NCBI GenBank assembly: GCA_032622095.1
Contig: CP136065.1
Coordinates: 148,561,577 to 148,625,576, forward strand
DNA length: 64,000 nucleotides
Direction of reading: 5' to 3'
Source of the DNA: Siphonodentalium dalli
Lineage: Eukaryota > Mollusca > Scaphopoda > Gadilida > Siphonodentaliidae
Both the position numbers and the translations under genes were made by a program. Position 1 is the stretch's first letter. Every line of letters starts with the position of its first letter. Positions 35,849 through 47,996 of the stretch are shown in pieces. The notes under the pieces were generated by a model. The model was not told where the DNA came from. It did not search any database and saw only the letters and a list, made by a program, of their open reading frames with translations.

Positions 35849-36464
35849 TAGAAGTTAACTCCAACTCGCATTGTGATTTTGACCAAATTTGGTTCATTGC
35901 TTCTGCTATTAATGGATATCTTCGATGAGTTAAACTAGTTCTGCCTCAATTTTATTTCAGGAGTTATGCCAGTTAGATTGTTTTCCAGGTGTCAATTTTT
36001 TACCAGATTTATTTTGTTAAGCAAAGCTAATATTCTCAAGCAAAGTTTACCTATTTGGTTTGTGGCTTCTGTGCAAGCACACATTTCCTAATGTCATAAC
36101 GTAACCATATTATCTCTGATGAACAGATCTATTGATTTACAAAATGTGTTGTCTCTCAAGAAGGTTCTACTGTATCACAAAATCTAAGAGATCGAAAAGT
36201 ATTTTTGCAACAGGATCATAATTAAACTTGACTGTCATGTTATGAAAATGTGGAAGAAGCAGTGGGAGATGATTTCAACCGAGTTTCTTTTAGGTTCTTT
36301 TTCTTTAAAAATTGCTTTTCCTGTACTTTTAGTATATTTCTTCGAAAATTCTTCCCTTCTATCAGCTTCTATTGATAAATTCGTTCAAAATTGTATGGCA
36401 TCGGCTATCAAACTTTGCGCTCTTATTTGCTGGCTGGGTAAGGTTTAACTATAAGATGTCTTTA

Positions 36465-36960
36465 TTATACCCCATTACTGAAGGAAATGGTGGGTATACT
36501 GGATTACAGGTGTCCGTTCCTCAGTCAATCCATCCGTTTTGCCATCCGAACATCCTTAGAGCAGATATCTCAACCACAGGTTATTTGAACTCAATGAAAT
36601 TTGGTATGGATGTTCCCCACAATGAGGACATTCAGAGGAATGTTCAAACAGTGTTGTTAGCATTCTCCATTCTAGACTTATACTCATCTTTGTTTATCTG
36701 GAAATGTTGATTTTTGCTCATCCGCCTGAGTATCACAGCAATGGGTTATAGGATCTTGATGAAATGTATGTTCACTACACAAGGACTTTCAATGAAGTGT
36801 CAACTGGTGTTGTTTTCATTTACCATTCTAGAGTTATTCTCCTTCGTTAATCTTGAAATGTTATGATTTTTTGGTCCATCCATATCAATATCTCAGTCAC
36901 GGGTTATCAGATCTCAATGAAATATGTGATGAACTTCACCATGATGAAGACTTCCAAAAT
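36465..36960. repeat. Tandem module repeat
   Basis: After TATACCCCATTACTGAAGG and CCGTTC...CCATCCG, three to four units of about 145 bp recur with ATCTCA, GGGTTATCAGATCT, CAATGAAAT and a TTCCACAATGAGGAC-like segment. Confidence 0.6.
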
Positions 36961-37324
36961 AGTTTTAATTGTATTTTATTCCCATTTCTCTTTGTTTATA
37001 TATAAATGTTAATATTTTGTCCAACCATGGGTCATCAAATATCAATTGAATTTGGTGGAGATATTCAATGCAAGAACAACTGTTCAAAGAACAAAGCTGA
37101 GATCTACCGATAGATCGTATTGCCTTCCGTCTTAGTCGGTACAAGTTGCAACTCGGGTCTGCTGCTATGCCACTACCGGTATTGTCACCATATAAGCTCC
37201 ATTTATTTAGCGATAACAAACAGTGGTTCAAATTTGAATTGTTAATGCTGTAATTAACATTAATACCAAGTTAGATATTGCTTATACATATGTGTATATT
37301 CTACTATTTCAAGTATATCACCTG

Positions 37325-37420
37325 GTACCGTGTACCGGCGGTACTCAACACTCAGTACCGGTACCATGAAAATTGTACCAAGTACCGACGTTTCCGGTAC
37401 TGGTACCTGTGAGAAGCTTG
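37325..37420. repeat. GGTACCG-rich cluster
   Basis: Dense TACCGGTACC / GTACCGGC motifs in both orientations over about 95 bp, resembling subterminal arrays of the hAT elements here. No partner end found. Confidence 0.4.
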
Positions 37421-37757
37421 TTGCATTGTGAATTTTTTTTTTATATAATATTGCTTCTTTTTCTATTTATGTCTAGCTATAATTGCAATGACCTTATTTT
37501 ACCTCTTAATGCTTGCTTATGAACAAATCTTTCTCCATTCAACTTTTGATTATATACTTGCATTGTAATCTCTAGTATTAAAATTTTCTTTATGTATGCA
37601 TATTTTTTTAAACTCAATTACAAACAATTTAATTGAGCTGATATACTTTAATAATCTTGCTTATTACTACTAGAAATTTTAATAGCATTTATCTTTCCAT
37701 CTATTCTTAAATTCCCATGTGATTTTCCAGTACTTATACTTGTTATATATCATTCAG

Positions 37758-37834
37758 ATGCAAGCACTTGAAGAAAAGTTGAAACTTCTGAAAGCAGATG
37801 TTGATTCCAAGGCTGCTGCGGAGACAGCTGCAAG
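37758..37834 (+). CDS. Coiled-coil protein gene, exon
   Basis: This 77-nt exon (phase 0 in, 2 out) lies between acceptor CATTCAG and donor GTAAAC. It encodes MQALEEKLKLLKADVDSKAA and then AETAAR, a textbook heptad helix with Leu at a/d positions. The terminal AG plus the next exon's first A makes Arg. It was missed by simple open-frame calling because of its size. Phase agreement on both sides supports it. Confidence 0.8.
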
Positions 37835-38076
37835 GTAAACAATGCACAACTCGAGCATAGACAGAATAGAATTCTCTATATGTTTGGTGGGAAATTATCA
37901 TCCTGTAGTGAGATAGCTATGTTCTATTTCCAAACAAAGCTTGCTCAACAGTTCTCACCAGTTTCTTTAGTTGACAATGAGACATGAGACAAATACAGCC
38001 TGTATTTAATTTGACTGGTACTTGAGCAAAACAAGTCGCAAGTGTTAAGTTGAGCTTATTGACAGATTATATTTAA

Positions 38077-38328
38077 CCCTTCCATGACTGGAGCTTCCTG
38101 AAATTTTGCGAAAATCCTTTGCCAATGCATTCTCTTATATATGCGAGTCTCCCATAGGGAGCCTCACATAAATAAAAGAAGACAGTGGCCTAAAAATATT
38201 TACCTTGACCTTGTAAGCCAATGCATTCTCTTATATATGCGAGGCTCCCTATGGGAGATTTGCTTATATAAAACAATGCACTGGCATATGATCTTTGATG
38301 CTGCACTAGCGCAGCTCCCATCATGAAA
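38077..38328. repeat. Family C MITE, right end degenerate
   Basis: TTAA at 38073-38076, both hairpins present. The right end reads CATCATGAAATTCAATGA instead of CATGAAAGGGTTAA. Confidence 0.8.
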
Positions 38329-38598
38329 TTCAATGATTAATTTTCGTGCCACGGATATGGGATTTTATAGGCTGTCTATGCCAGAAGGGTGATGTTGGTG
38401 TTCTTTAGTCTAAACCTCTATTACCAGTAATAATTACACCACTTTTGAGAATAAGGGGATATCTAGTGGAGATCCTCGTTCACAAATATGTCTGTCTGTA
38501 TACACATCTCAATTATATTCCAGGCATCGGTTGCACTATTTGAATCTCTTTTGACAGGCTAAAAGTTCATAAACAGTGAAAGGATTTCCACTTATTTG

Positions 38599-39975
38599 TA
38601 GTGCTGGGACGGTTGTCCGGATATCCGGTTACGGTTTGGTTACGTGTGTCAACCGGTTGGAGGAGGCCACAACCAGATAACCGTACTATTGATAGCGATC
38701 GTACTATCATCGTAGTACTCCCTGTAAATGTTGCCTAATTCATTTACGGAAGTTTAGGTGACGAGAGTAAGTGATAAGAAGCCGCTTAGAAGCGATTTGG
38801 ACAGTTGATTGTGTATTCATATAACCCACAACACAAGCCCGTTTGATCACCGGCGGCTTTTCCAGAAATGAAACCAACAACTACACTCTGTCAGTCTGCG
38901 AATCACTTGCTACACATTCAATGCCAATTTCCTTTGGCGGCATTACATGACATTCAGGCTGCACGCGCACCGCGGCATACATCAAAGCAATCAAGTCTAG
39001 ACTTTTACTACGTCATCAATAGTCTGTCTGTTTTCATGAAACTGTCCCCCCCCTTGTCATTATCATTAGTTAGTTCGTTTCAAAGCAATGGCAGACGACC
39101 TACAAAAACGGAAATCGAATGTTTGGGGACATTTAGTCCTAATTGAAGATGACGAAAAAAAAAATGGCCGGAATGCAAGGCCTGCCGAACGCGATTCGTT
39201 TATTCTGGATCAACATCCAATATGAAGTCGCACATCCAGAAAAACAGATAGGCCTACTGGGAGTGGGAACTCAGAGTATATCTATAGTGATGTGTTCGAT
39301 AGCTTCATTTCCTAAACACTGGCTGGGGCTTGTGTAATGAATCACGACGATTTAATTCTGTTTGAATTTGTTTTTTAAATAATTGAAATAACATCGTGGA
39401 GCCACTGTGATTAATACACACCTATACCTATACCCAAACACTAGTAAACATTACTAAACAACAGTATACCTACCTACCTTCAGTACCTTGTAGCACACGT
39501 TTCAGTACCTTGTAGCACACGTTTGGGCTAATCGTGTCTGAAATAACATCGTGGAGCCACTGTGATTAATACACACCTATATTATATCACGTAATAAACG
39601 AGAAAGAAACTATATTTCGTCGCTGAAGATTTTGCAAGCAAGCGTTGTTTATGTGGTGCGGAACTCCTGTAAACATCTATATACTAGCGCATTACTAATA
39701 TATATTATATTTTAGTTTGTTTGGGCTTAAAACTGAATTAATTTATACACTATTTGATCGCCGTAACGGGACCGCATTGTACGACCATGACATCGTTTGT
39801 GATCGCATGTATATCAACGTTTCCGGGATGCGTAATAAACACTTGTTTTGCCGATATAGTGACCAGTGTATTCAATCTCGTACTTAGGGTAATGATGGTC
39901 GCGGTTAACCGGTTATGATTAGGTTAATGCCTGTGGTTAACCAGTTAGGAAAAAACCCCAACCGTCCCAGCACTA
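38599..39975. mobile_element. hAT-type transposon (1377 bp) with BED-finger remnant
   Basis: Ends TAGTGCTGGGACGGTTG / CAACCGTCCCAGCACTA in an exact 8-bp duplication CTTATTTG (38591-38598, 39976-39983). Subterminal CCGGTTA motifs occur at both ends, as in the 20692 element. Direct repeats occur inside: an AACATCGTGGAGCCACTGTG block at 39391 and 39544, and CAGTACCTTGTAGCACACGT twice at 39481-39523. Confidence 0.92.
39088..39243 (+). pseudogene. Decayed BED zinc-finger start of a hAT transposase
   Basis: An ATG opens MADDLQKRKSNVWGH, the Trp-containing start of a BED finger. A run of ten A at about 39154-39163 then shifts the frame by one. The next frame gives CKACRTRFVYSGSTSNMKSH, that is C-x2-C followed by the T-x2-M-x2-H pattern, then a TAG. 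The family uses such fingers to bind transposon ends. The DDE/dimerisation part of a hAT transposase (normally 500-700 residues) is missing. Confidence 0.65.
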
Positions 39976-39994
39976 CTTATTTGATTCTCATTAA

Positions 39995-40175
39995 CCCTTT
40001 CATTACTAAATGGATTCTTCCATTCAGTTATACATTGGAATGATCTATTATTCATTTGGAGAGGTGTTCAGAAAAATGAGCTAACAACAAACAGTCGATC
40101 TTTTGTTTGTTCGACTTATTATCTGAACATTTCCTATGGGAACTACTCGCCAATGAGTATTTAGTACAGAAAGGG
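39995..40175. repeat. Family D MITE, adjacent to the hAT element
   Basis: TTAA at 39991-39994, ends CCCTTTCATTACTAAATGG and ACAGAAAGGG. The right TTAA has decayed to TTCT. It starts 8 bp after the hAT target duplication. Confidence 0.75.
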
Positions 40176-40956
40176 TTCTCTCTTACATGTCAAAGTTATG
40201 CCCCTTGATTGGATTGATAAGATCTCAAACATTACTTTAAACCTTTCATCGCATAATGCACAAATAGTTGCATAAATATCACGTAATAAACCCGTAACTC
40301 AAAAATACTTGCATAAACCCACGTGTGTTTTGTTTTCGTTATCGCTAAAATATCTAGAGTGCCTGTGCAGTAACACTGGCAACAGCCATTGGATGATTAG
40401 ATTAAAAATGGGTACCACAATTGAATTAGAAGTACTGCCAGTGAAATTATGGGATATTGACATTGTTTTTTATTGTCGCTGTACATTGAAGGTCACTTTA
40501 TATAGTGGTTCCAGTTTACTTTCATGTTGCGAGAGTGGCTAATAGCCAAGGGAGGTGATGGAACAGAGAATCTTGGCAGTTTTTAAATTTTCAGAAGTTG
40601 TTTAAATGCTATTTTCACATGAATTATGTTGGAATACTATTCTCAATTACTTACATGGTCGTTTTTCGGACATTAATGACCAATCTTGGCATTGATGACA
40701 TTGATATAGCTGCTTTATAGGAGTTGTGGTTATGGAATTAAAACCTTGTTTTTCTACTCAGATTATTCGCTGTTTTATTTGCTGATTTGTCATTTTAAAC
40801 ATAGACTTTATAAAACATATTGGTGCTGTGCCATGTCTAGAGTTATCAAACCCTGAATACATCTTTGAATTCATCAGCCATCGTTTATGTTTTATATCTT
40901 CATTCAGGGCAGCAGGAAGATCCTCAATGATTTTGCAATTTGACATTTTTTTTTAG

Positions 40957-41050
40957 AAATCGGGAGCTTGATGAGATACGGTTACAGCTCAGTGAATTAA
41001 AACAGGCAAACCAGGGACCAAAGCCAGCATTGGCATCTGATATGGAAAGG
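40957..41050 (+). CDS. Coiled-coil protein gene, exon
   Basis: This 94-nt exon (phase 2 in, 0 out) lies after a T-rich tract ending TTTTAG and before GTATGT. It encodes NRELDEIRLQLSELKQANQG, then a short Pro-containing segment (GPKPALASDMER). The helix is clear and the Gly-Pro breaks it. A family C transposon begins 37 bp into the downstream intron, so the donor region has tolerated an insertion very close by. Confidence 0.82.
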
Positions 41051-41090
41051 GTATGTATTTCAACCAAATGTTTAGCTGACTTCTAATTAA

Positions 41091-41123
41091 CCCTTTCATG
41101 ATGCCAGCTGCGCTGGTACAGCA
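41091..41123. repeat. Family C end fragment (33 bp)
   Basis: After TTAA (41087-41090), CCCTTTCATGATGCCAGCTG and GCTGGTACAGCA match the right end of family C in reverse. A complete copy then starts at the next TTAA. Confidence 0.65.
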
Positions 41124-41127
41124 TTAA

Positions 41128-41385
41128 CCCTTCCATGACTGGAGCTTCCTGAAATATTTTTTCGAAAATCCTTTGCCAGCTCATTCTCTTATATATCCGA
41201 GTCTCTCATAGGGAGTCTCGCATATATTAGAGAATACATTGGCCTAACTATATTTACCTTGACCTTATAAGCCAGTGCATTCTCTTGTATATGCGAGTCT
41301 TCATTATGGAGCCTTGCATATATAAGAGAATGTATTGGCACAGGATATTTAATGCTGCACTAGCATAGCTCCCATCATGAAAGGG
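41128..41385. mobile_element. Family C MITE
   Basis: TTAA at 41124-41127 and 41386-41389, both hairpins present, moderate divergence (TATATATCCGAGTCTC). It begins only 77 bp after the exon donor at 41051. Confidence 0.85.
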
Positions 41386-42747
41386 TTAACTTTACCTGAA
41401 TCTTATCTACTCAGATCTCTCAGTCACTGAAAACTTTTCCTTTGAATTAATATGATAAAATTCTTTTTGAGAAGTAATTTATTTTACTGGACATATTAGT
41501 TGAGTCTCCCCCACAAAAAGGAAAAATCACCATATAGCAATTATTCTGGGACTGTTTTTATTAAATTTCAGACTAACAAACTGTTCTGAAATCATACAGA
41601 GTTCATTTATATATAACAGGCCCAAAATGTATGAATTGCCATACAACATGGGTGTCAAACTGACACATTAATTATTAGCTGGCTATCTAACTCAGCCCAA
41701 TATGCCACATCGTGAGATACTATTGCAGCGTGTCATCAATTGACCTCAATGATTTACAGTTGTATTATATCATAAATTCATTCTTCCTCAAGCCTTTACA
41801 CATGGCATATCGATGCACTCTATCAATATGATTGCACAATTCGCCTAATACATGATACCCTGGCACTCCCACGCCGGCTGACCGGCAGTTGAGTATAGCC
41901 AATCACTGCGCCAATTTATCTTACATACAGCTTAGCGATGAAAGACGGCCTTATTGTCTCACTAACAAATGTGTTTATTAGTATACTTATTTCGCAATTT
42001 ACCGGTACTGTCATTGAATCGTGTTTTTCTGGTTTTGCAAAAAAATGGTTTTGAGTTGTTGCTGGGGACATTGTCCTAAGTGTGTTTATTCTGGATAAAA
42101 TTGTGCAACAGGTCACATACGGAACTAGGTACATTTATGTGTAAAAAATAAGGATATGAGTATGAAAATAGATAGTAATTAAATGAAAGCTGAAACTTCA
42201 ATTATGTCTGATATTCACACTTTTAGCAGATTTAGAGAATAATACAAGTAATTCCGAAAGTATTTGCCATAGAGAAAGGATAGATGCCATGCTAACCTGT
42301 TGGATCTTCTGCAAACGTTTGACTGAATCTGTTTGAGATTCTAAAGCTTCCTCCAAACTGAACGGAAGTTTGCTTACCAAAAATATGTATTATTATTATG
42401 CAGCACACTGTTGCGACAATGTAAATGGGAAGCCGCAAATGTTTTCCAAGAGAATGACACGAAGACCCAAAATCGCACACATTGCAGGTGCTTCGCAATC
42501 TATACAAGCAACCTTCACGAAACGAGTTTACTTTGTGTCATAGTTGCTACTATATGACAACAGGCTACTGACTTCATAATCATCTTTTTTCTTTCATGCA
42601 CATTATTGACGGCCAAGTGAAGATGTGGAATTAAAAATACCACTATTTGATAATCCTTTGCATCTGGTTGTAAAGTTTTCGACACCTTCAGTGTGGCTCG
42701 TTGGAGTTATGGGAAACTGATATGTATATCATTATAAATCATTGTCC

Positions 42748-43562
42748 CTCCAAAAATAAATTCGGGGGACTATTAAAATAGCCGGTGTCCGTCCATCCAT
42801 CCGTGTGTGCATCCGGAAATGGTTTCCGGATGATAACTTTAGTTTCGGTTATTAGATCAAAAGCAAATTTCATTGGTGAGTTTATCAGACCAAAATACAG
42901 GTCAAGTTCAAATATGGGTTTGCTCCGCCCATTTTTGCGAGAGTTATGGCCCTTTTTTTACTTACAATCTTTTAATTTTCTGGTTTCTGGATGATAACTT
43001 CAGTTTGTGTGATCATATCTGAACCAAATTTAGTATGATAGTTTATCAGCCAAAATACAGGTCAGGTCGAATATGGGTTTGCTCTGCCAATTTTTGTGAG
43101 AGTTATGGCCCTTTTACAACTTAGAATCCTGTCAATTTCTGGTTTCCAGATGATAACTTTAGTTTGTGTGATCATATCTGAATCAAATTTGGTATATGAG
43201 TTTATCAGCTCGAAATACAGATCAAGTTCGAATATGGGTATGATCCACCCATTTTTGTCAATATATGGAATATTGATTTCTTATATGAAAATATAATATG
43301 AACTTTTTTCCGATGATTTCTTGTTTATTCACTGAACAGATCATCTGGTAACAAATAACACAGCCAGCATTAATGAAGGTAAAATTAACAAATAAATATC
43401 TAGAGTTTGCTGTGTACCATTTCAGGGGACACTGGTTGGATTGTACTGAAATTTAGTATCAGATTTAGGGTCCTTGTTATTTTTTTCAGAAAAGCTGATG
43501 CCCCCAATGAAGCCACTTTTTCGGGGGACACTGGCCGGACGGCCTTTTATTTTATTATAATG
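42748..43562. repeat. Modular tandem repeat, second copy
   Basis: Starts AATAAATTCGGGGGACTATT with GTCCGTCCATCCATCCG. Three units of about 160 bp follow, built from TTTCCGGATGATAACTTTAG, AAATACAGGTCAAGTTC and GTGAGAGTTATGGCCCTTTT. It ends TTTTTCGGGGGACACTGGCC. Confidence 0.72.
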
Positions 43563-44470
43563 CCTGAGGGTGATGCTGTTTGACAAAAGAGGTGTTATTG
43601 ATTAATTACCACATGTATATAACTCCGGTCGGCTTATTTCATAGATGTGATGGTTGTGATTTGACCACAGATCGGTAGTCTATGTTTACCTATGCTCATA
43701 TTGCCCTTTTGTTGGGTAATTAACAAGTTGGGTATGCCAGGGTATCATGTATTGGAACAGACAGGGTGGAATGAGTGCTTGCAGATGACTTGCAACACAA
43801 TCAAATCATACAATTTTCATTTGCGCTGCCAAATAACCTTGCTGTTGTAATTTTGTGGTGCGATTGGCATAGTTCCCTTGTGATAACACGGGTGATTTTC
43901 ACTTAGGTTATTATAAGCCTAGGTAATGTTTTATAAAACATATCATTGGTCATCTAAATTGCATGAAGTCTCTGTATACTTTGGTTTATATGCAATGAAT
44001 CATTTATCTTGGATTATAGTTATATAACATCACATAGAAATACCACTTTAGATAGATATAAACTATTATAAAAAGGTACATGTGCATATTGCAATATTTT
44101 AATGAGAAACCTGTGTTAAATACTTCACACAAAAAATCATGACTCTTTATTCAATATGAAGTGGTTGAATGTCAAATTTTAACCCCGATGACCTTGTGGG
44201 ACCCAGCCAATAAGATAGTGACTTGAGCAATAATGGCCACGAGGCGATGGCCACTTTGCTAATATTTTTTGTACAAAATTAAGGCTATATTAACAGGTTT
44301 ACGAAGTCAAAATCTTCATAATATCATTAAAAAGTATGAAATAAGTTCCAACTACCCATATTTTGAGCTCAGCTTTTCAGAGAAACCAAAATAGTTGGTT
44401 ATTGATTTGTTTTAAATGCTCCATTGTCCTGGGACAGAGGCCGTTTTGTTGACTAACTTAGAGGCAAAAT
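43563..44470. other. Intron stretch without recognised repeat
   Basis: No end pairs or modules identified. AT-rich. Confidence 0.4.
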
Positions 44471-44479
44471 ACTGCTATC

Positions 44480-44830
44480 TTATTAGCTCAACTTTACTTT
44501 GTGAAGTTTGAGCTATTGTCATGGGTTGGTCATCCGTGTGAGTGAGTAGGCATCCATCCATCAACAATTTCCTTTGGCACACCCTACAGGCCACACCCCT
44601 CATCCCATCATCACCAAACTTCATATGGATCTACGGAGTGACCTCTAGATGGGAGCTTACCATTTTTACCAAATTCTGTTAAAAACATGGCTGCTAGCGA
44701 TCATCTTGAATTATATTCTTTGTATGACTATCCATTGGGTGTTTAGTATTGCATAGACATACCAACTTTCTGCATTCCCTATCGCTCCATTAACTGTAAC
44801 ATTTGACAATAGCCCCTCTGCAAGTTGAGC
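44480..44830. repeat. Invertebrate dispersed repeat fragment
   Basis: AGCTCAACTTTACTTTGTGA, GGTTGGTCATCCGTG and CATCCATCCATCAACAATTT resemble the start of the module repeat at 7640. Single degenerate copy. Confidence 0.5.
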
Positions 44831-44957
44831 TTCAGTGTCATTGACAAATTCATTGCGAAAAGGTTAAGCGCTCCCATTTTCAATATATTTCTCATTTATG
44901 CTGTCTTCAACTTCATGCTTAAGCTTATATCTCTTTCTCATATCCTCTGCTATACAG

Positions 44958-44963
44958 GAGGAG
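44958..44963 (+). CDS. Possible 6-nt microexon (Glu-Glu)
   Basis: A six-base block GAGGAG lies after an unusually strong pyrimidine tract (44925-44950, many TCTTTCTC and TCCTCTGC motifs, then TATACAG) and before GTAGGT. It would insert two glutamates in phase 0 between the exons at 40957 and 48877. The 7.8-kb intron is otherwise the longest in the gene. It is offered only because of the quality of the acceptor. A decoy site is the main alternative. Confidence 0.25.
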
Positions 44964-45608
44964 GTAGGTGACAAACCCAAATTTCATTTCTTCATGAAAC
45001 CACTTTTCCAATAAATTAATGCATCCATCACATTTTCATAATGTCCTATTTATTGTTATGTCGTCATGATTCCCGTTGCAAGTTTGATAGAAGTATAGTC
45101 CGTGCTGCCATTTGCCAAATGCAAAATTATTTCACTTGTAGCAAAAAAAAAATTGTATTCAGTAAAACTTTTGGCACATGCACAAGCATAATTCCTCAAA
45201 AGAATAGAAACTATTTATGATAATTTGTTCACACACACATATGAAGCAGTGCATACTTTATATTTAGTTATATATTTTGGTATATCTATAAATACCATTC
45301 ATATCAAGAAAATCCCCATAGTTAGTGATGACTGATGTGTAAGCTTGTGAAAATTAACTCCTCTATCATTGATTCAATCAGTAATTTTTCATTATGCAAA
45401 GTCTGAATCAACCATATTAATTTATTTTAATCCCAAAGCATGCAGCAACTACATGTACTATTATGGTATACGGGCAATTTTTTTTCATTTGGCAAAATAA
45501 GTCCAGTGCGAACCCTTGGTAGAAGTGGTTGGTTTGGTAGAAATATAGTAGTATATATATATACTACAAATTTGTACATTTTGTCGTCTGATTGGTTGAA
45601 GCTCTTAA

Positions 45609-45855
45609 CCCTTTCTATACTAAATGGATTCTCCCACTCAGTTATAAATGCATACATTGGAATGGTCTATTTTTCATTTAGGAGGATGCTAAGGATATAT
45701 GAGCAGATGAAATGATAATACAAAGGCAGCAGAATTTGTATTCACAGGTGGGAAATGTTTAAAAAATAAGTTCAACAAACGACCATAGGAACTTATTATC
45801 TGAACATTTCCTAAGGGAACTACTCATCAATGAGTATTTTATAGTATAGAAAGGG
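45609..45855. mobile_element. Family D MITE, complete reference copy
   Basis: 247 bp, TTAA at 45605-45608 and 45856-45859, ends CCCTTTCTATACTAAATGG / TAGTATAGAAAGGG. The inner right part holds an inverted pair (GGGAAATG...CATTTCC) around AAGTTCAACAAACGAC. Confidence 0.87.
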
Positions 45856-46277
45856 TTAATTGTAAATGTGATAAAGGATGTTTCTTCCTTGGTGTTTTCC
45901 AGTCTCAGTAAACTTAAAACCCCCCATATCTAACAGTGGGTCTGATTACCTGCCATAGAGTTTCTATTTCTGAACCTTGGAATTCTGAATCATTATCGCG
46001 TGTGAAGTAATTTGGGTAAGCCTGCATTTCTTCCAAGAAATTGCAAGTCTGCGATAGACTCAATGTCAGTATGACACAAAGTGTATGTTTACAGAGACTG
46101 AGTATTTGCCAGAGCTATGGAATATTGTAAATGCTAAATTGAGTGTTATTGCTGGCAATTTTGTAGATTTATTGGCCAACTGGAAAAACCATATATATAA
46201 ATATTGGGACAAATCATATATTCTTTGGCATTGGCCAATTTGGCCACTGACAAAACAAATCATGACTAAAGTGTTAA

Positions 46278-46531
46278 CCCTTCCATGACTGGAGATACCT
46301 GAAATTTTGTGAATACCCTGTGCCAATGCATTCTCTTATATATGCAAGTCTCCCATAGGGAGCCTCGCAAATATAATAGAATGCATTGGACTAACAGTAT
46401 TACCTTGACCTTGTAAGCCAGTGTATACTGTTATATATGTGAGGCTCCCTATGAGAGAATCGCATATCTAGGAGAATGCACTGGCACAACATCTTTAATG
46501 CTGCACCAGTGCAGCTCCCCTCATGAAAGGG
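46278..46531. mobile_element. Family C MITE, complete
   Basis: TTAA at 46274-46277 and 46532-46535, two hairpins, typical CTTGACCTTGTAAGCCAGTG spacer. Confidence 0.87.
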
Positions 46532-46535
46532 TTAA

Positions 46536-47332
46536 TTTTGCTTCTATTGTGAAGTGACAAAAACAAGTATAGTTGAACTGTTATTTATGTCATGAGACAC
46601 AGTTGGGTATACTTGATCTAATCACTCATGGTGCCCACATTTCAACTTTATTGAATTTATTTACAAAGAACTTGACATTTTTGTGTTTAGATATATGATG
46701 TTTCAGTTGATGATAGACACCTTACAGCAGATCACAACCCGATGTTTTAACCTGTGTCTTTAATTACATGAGACACTAAATTTTTCACTATCACTATTTT
46801 ATGGAGTTTTTTTTTCACAACTTTTGAGAAATTATGTCTGTAAATTGTAGAGAGAACACATGTCACTTTTCCACTTGTTTTATTCCATAACCAATTATCT
46901 TAGTCATCAAACTGTTTAGATCCATTTTATTATTTGATTGACATTTTATTAGTGTCAAATTTAAAGACATATTATGCGCTTATTTAATGACTTCAACCTG
47001 ATTTTTATGACTCAACTACTACACCCATATGAAGAATATATCATTCAACTATTATAGCTAAATATTCAATAACATCAGCTTCACGCTTTCGTAAAACACG
47101 ACATCTGAACTACGTAAAATTGTAATCAAATAGTCTTTCATTCTTCTCAAATTAATTACCGATAAACAATCTAGAATGATTTTGAGAGTCACTACATTTA
47201 ATTTATCTGAAAGAAAGACATGTTCTGCCAAATTTGTTACAAATTGTATAACAATACTTGCGTTGAGCAAGTTTGTTCACTTGTGCACAAGGGGAGTGCT
47301 TCACTTCACATTAACAAAATCACGGCCGAATT
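46536..47332. other. Intron stretch without recognised repeat
   Basis: AT-rich. The minus-strand frame 47058-47270 has no domain character. Confidence 0.4.
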
Positions 47333-47420
47333 AGGGTCCTGCAAATATTCAAATACGATCGAATGGAATGCCAAATCAAATACTGCACAGTATTTGCAAA
47401 TCTAATCAAATATTTCAGTT
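47333..47420. repeat. Solo hAT-end fragment
   Basis: TAGGGTCCTGCAAATATTC with following ATCGAAT-like motifs matches the ends of the 55558 element. A short inverted counterpart lies within 90 bp, so it may be a tiny deletion derivative. Confidence 0.5.
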
Positions 47421-47756
47421 CATCCATGTTTTGAGTCCAGTAAATAACCTATCCTAACCATTCCTTGTATAGAAATTAGAAGTAATTTTGTTTTGTTACT
47501 TGCAGAAAAACTTCATTTTCATCATTTGATTAAATTTAAATTAACAAGGCTAGCATGTGTCCAAATATGTGTTGGTAGCCCTCTTCCATGAATCAACAGT
47601 TTTGACTAATTATCAATCGATAGATACCAATGTAGTCATTTATGATATATGTCTGTGAGCGGAAACTGAATAACTTACCACATTCAGGCATAAAATCAAA
47701 TGTTGTACCATTAGTGCTCAAGAAATTATCTCTTCATATTTCACTTAATTAAACAA

Positions 47757-47992
47757 GGAGCTTCCTGAAATTTTGCGAAAACCCTGTGCCAATGCATTCT
47801 GTTGCAACATTGAAGATCCTGTGCCAGTGCATTGTCTTATATATGCGTGTCTCACATAGGGAGCCTCGCATATATAAGAGATACATTGGCCTACAATATT
47901 TACCATGACCTTGTAAGCCAGTGCATATATAAGAGAATGCACTGGCACCGGATCTTTAATGCTGCACCAGCGCAGCTCCCATCATGAAAGGG
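47757..47992. repeat. Family C MITE, rearranged
   Basis: Left terminus lost. A right-end segment (GCAACATTGAAGATCCTGTG) is inserted in the first hairpin and the second hairpin is shortened. TTAA at 47993-47996 on the right. Confidence 0.75.
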
Positions 47993-47996
47993 TTAA

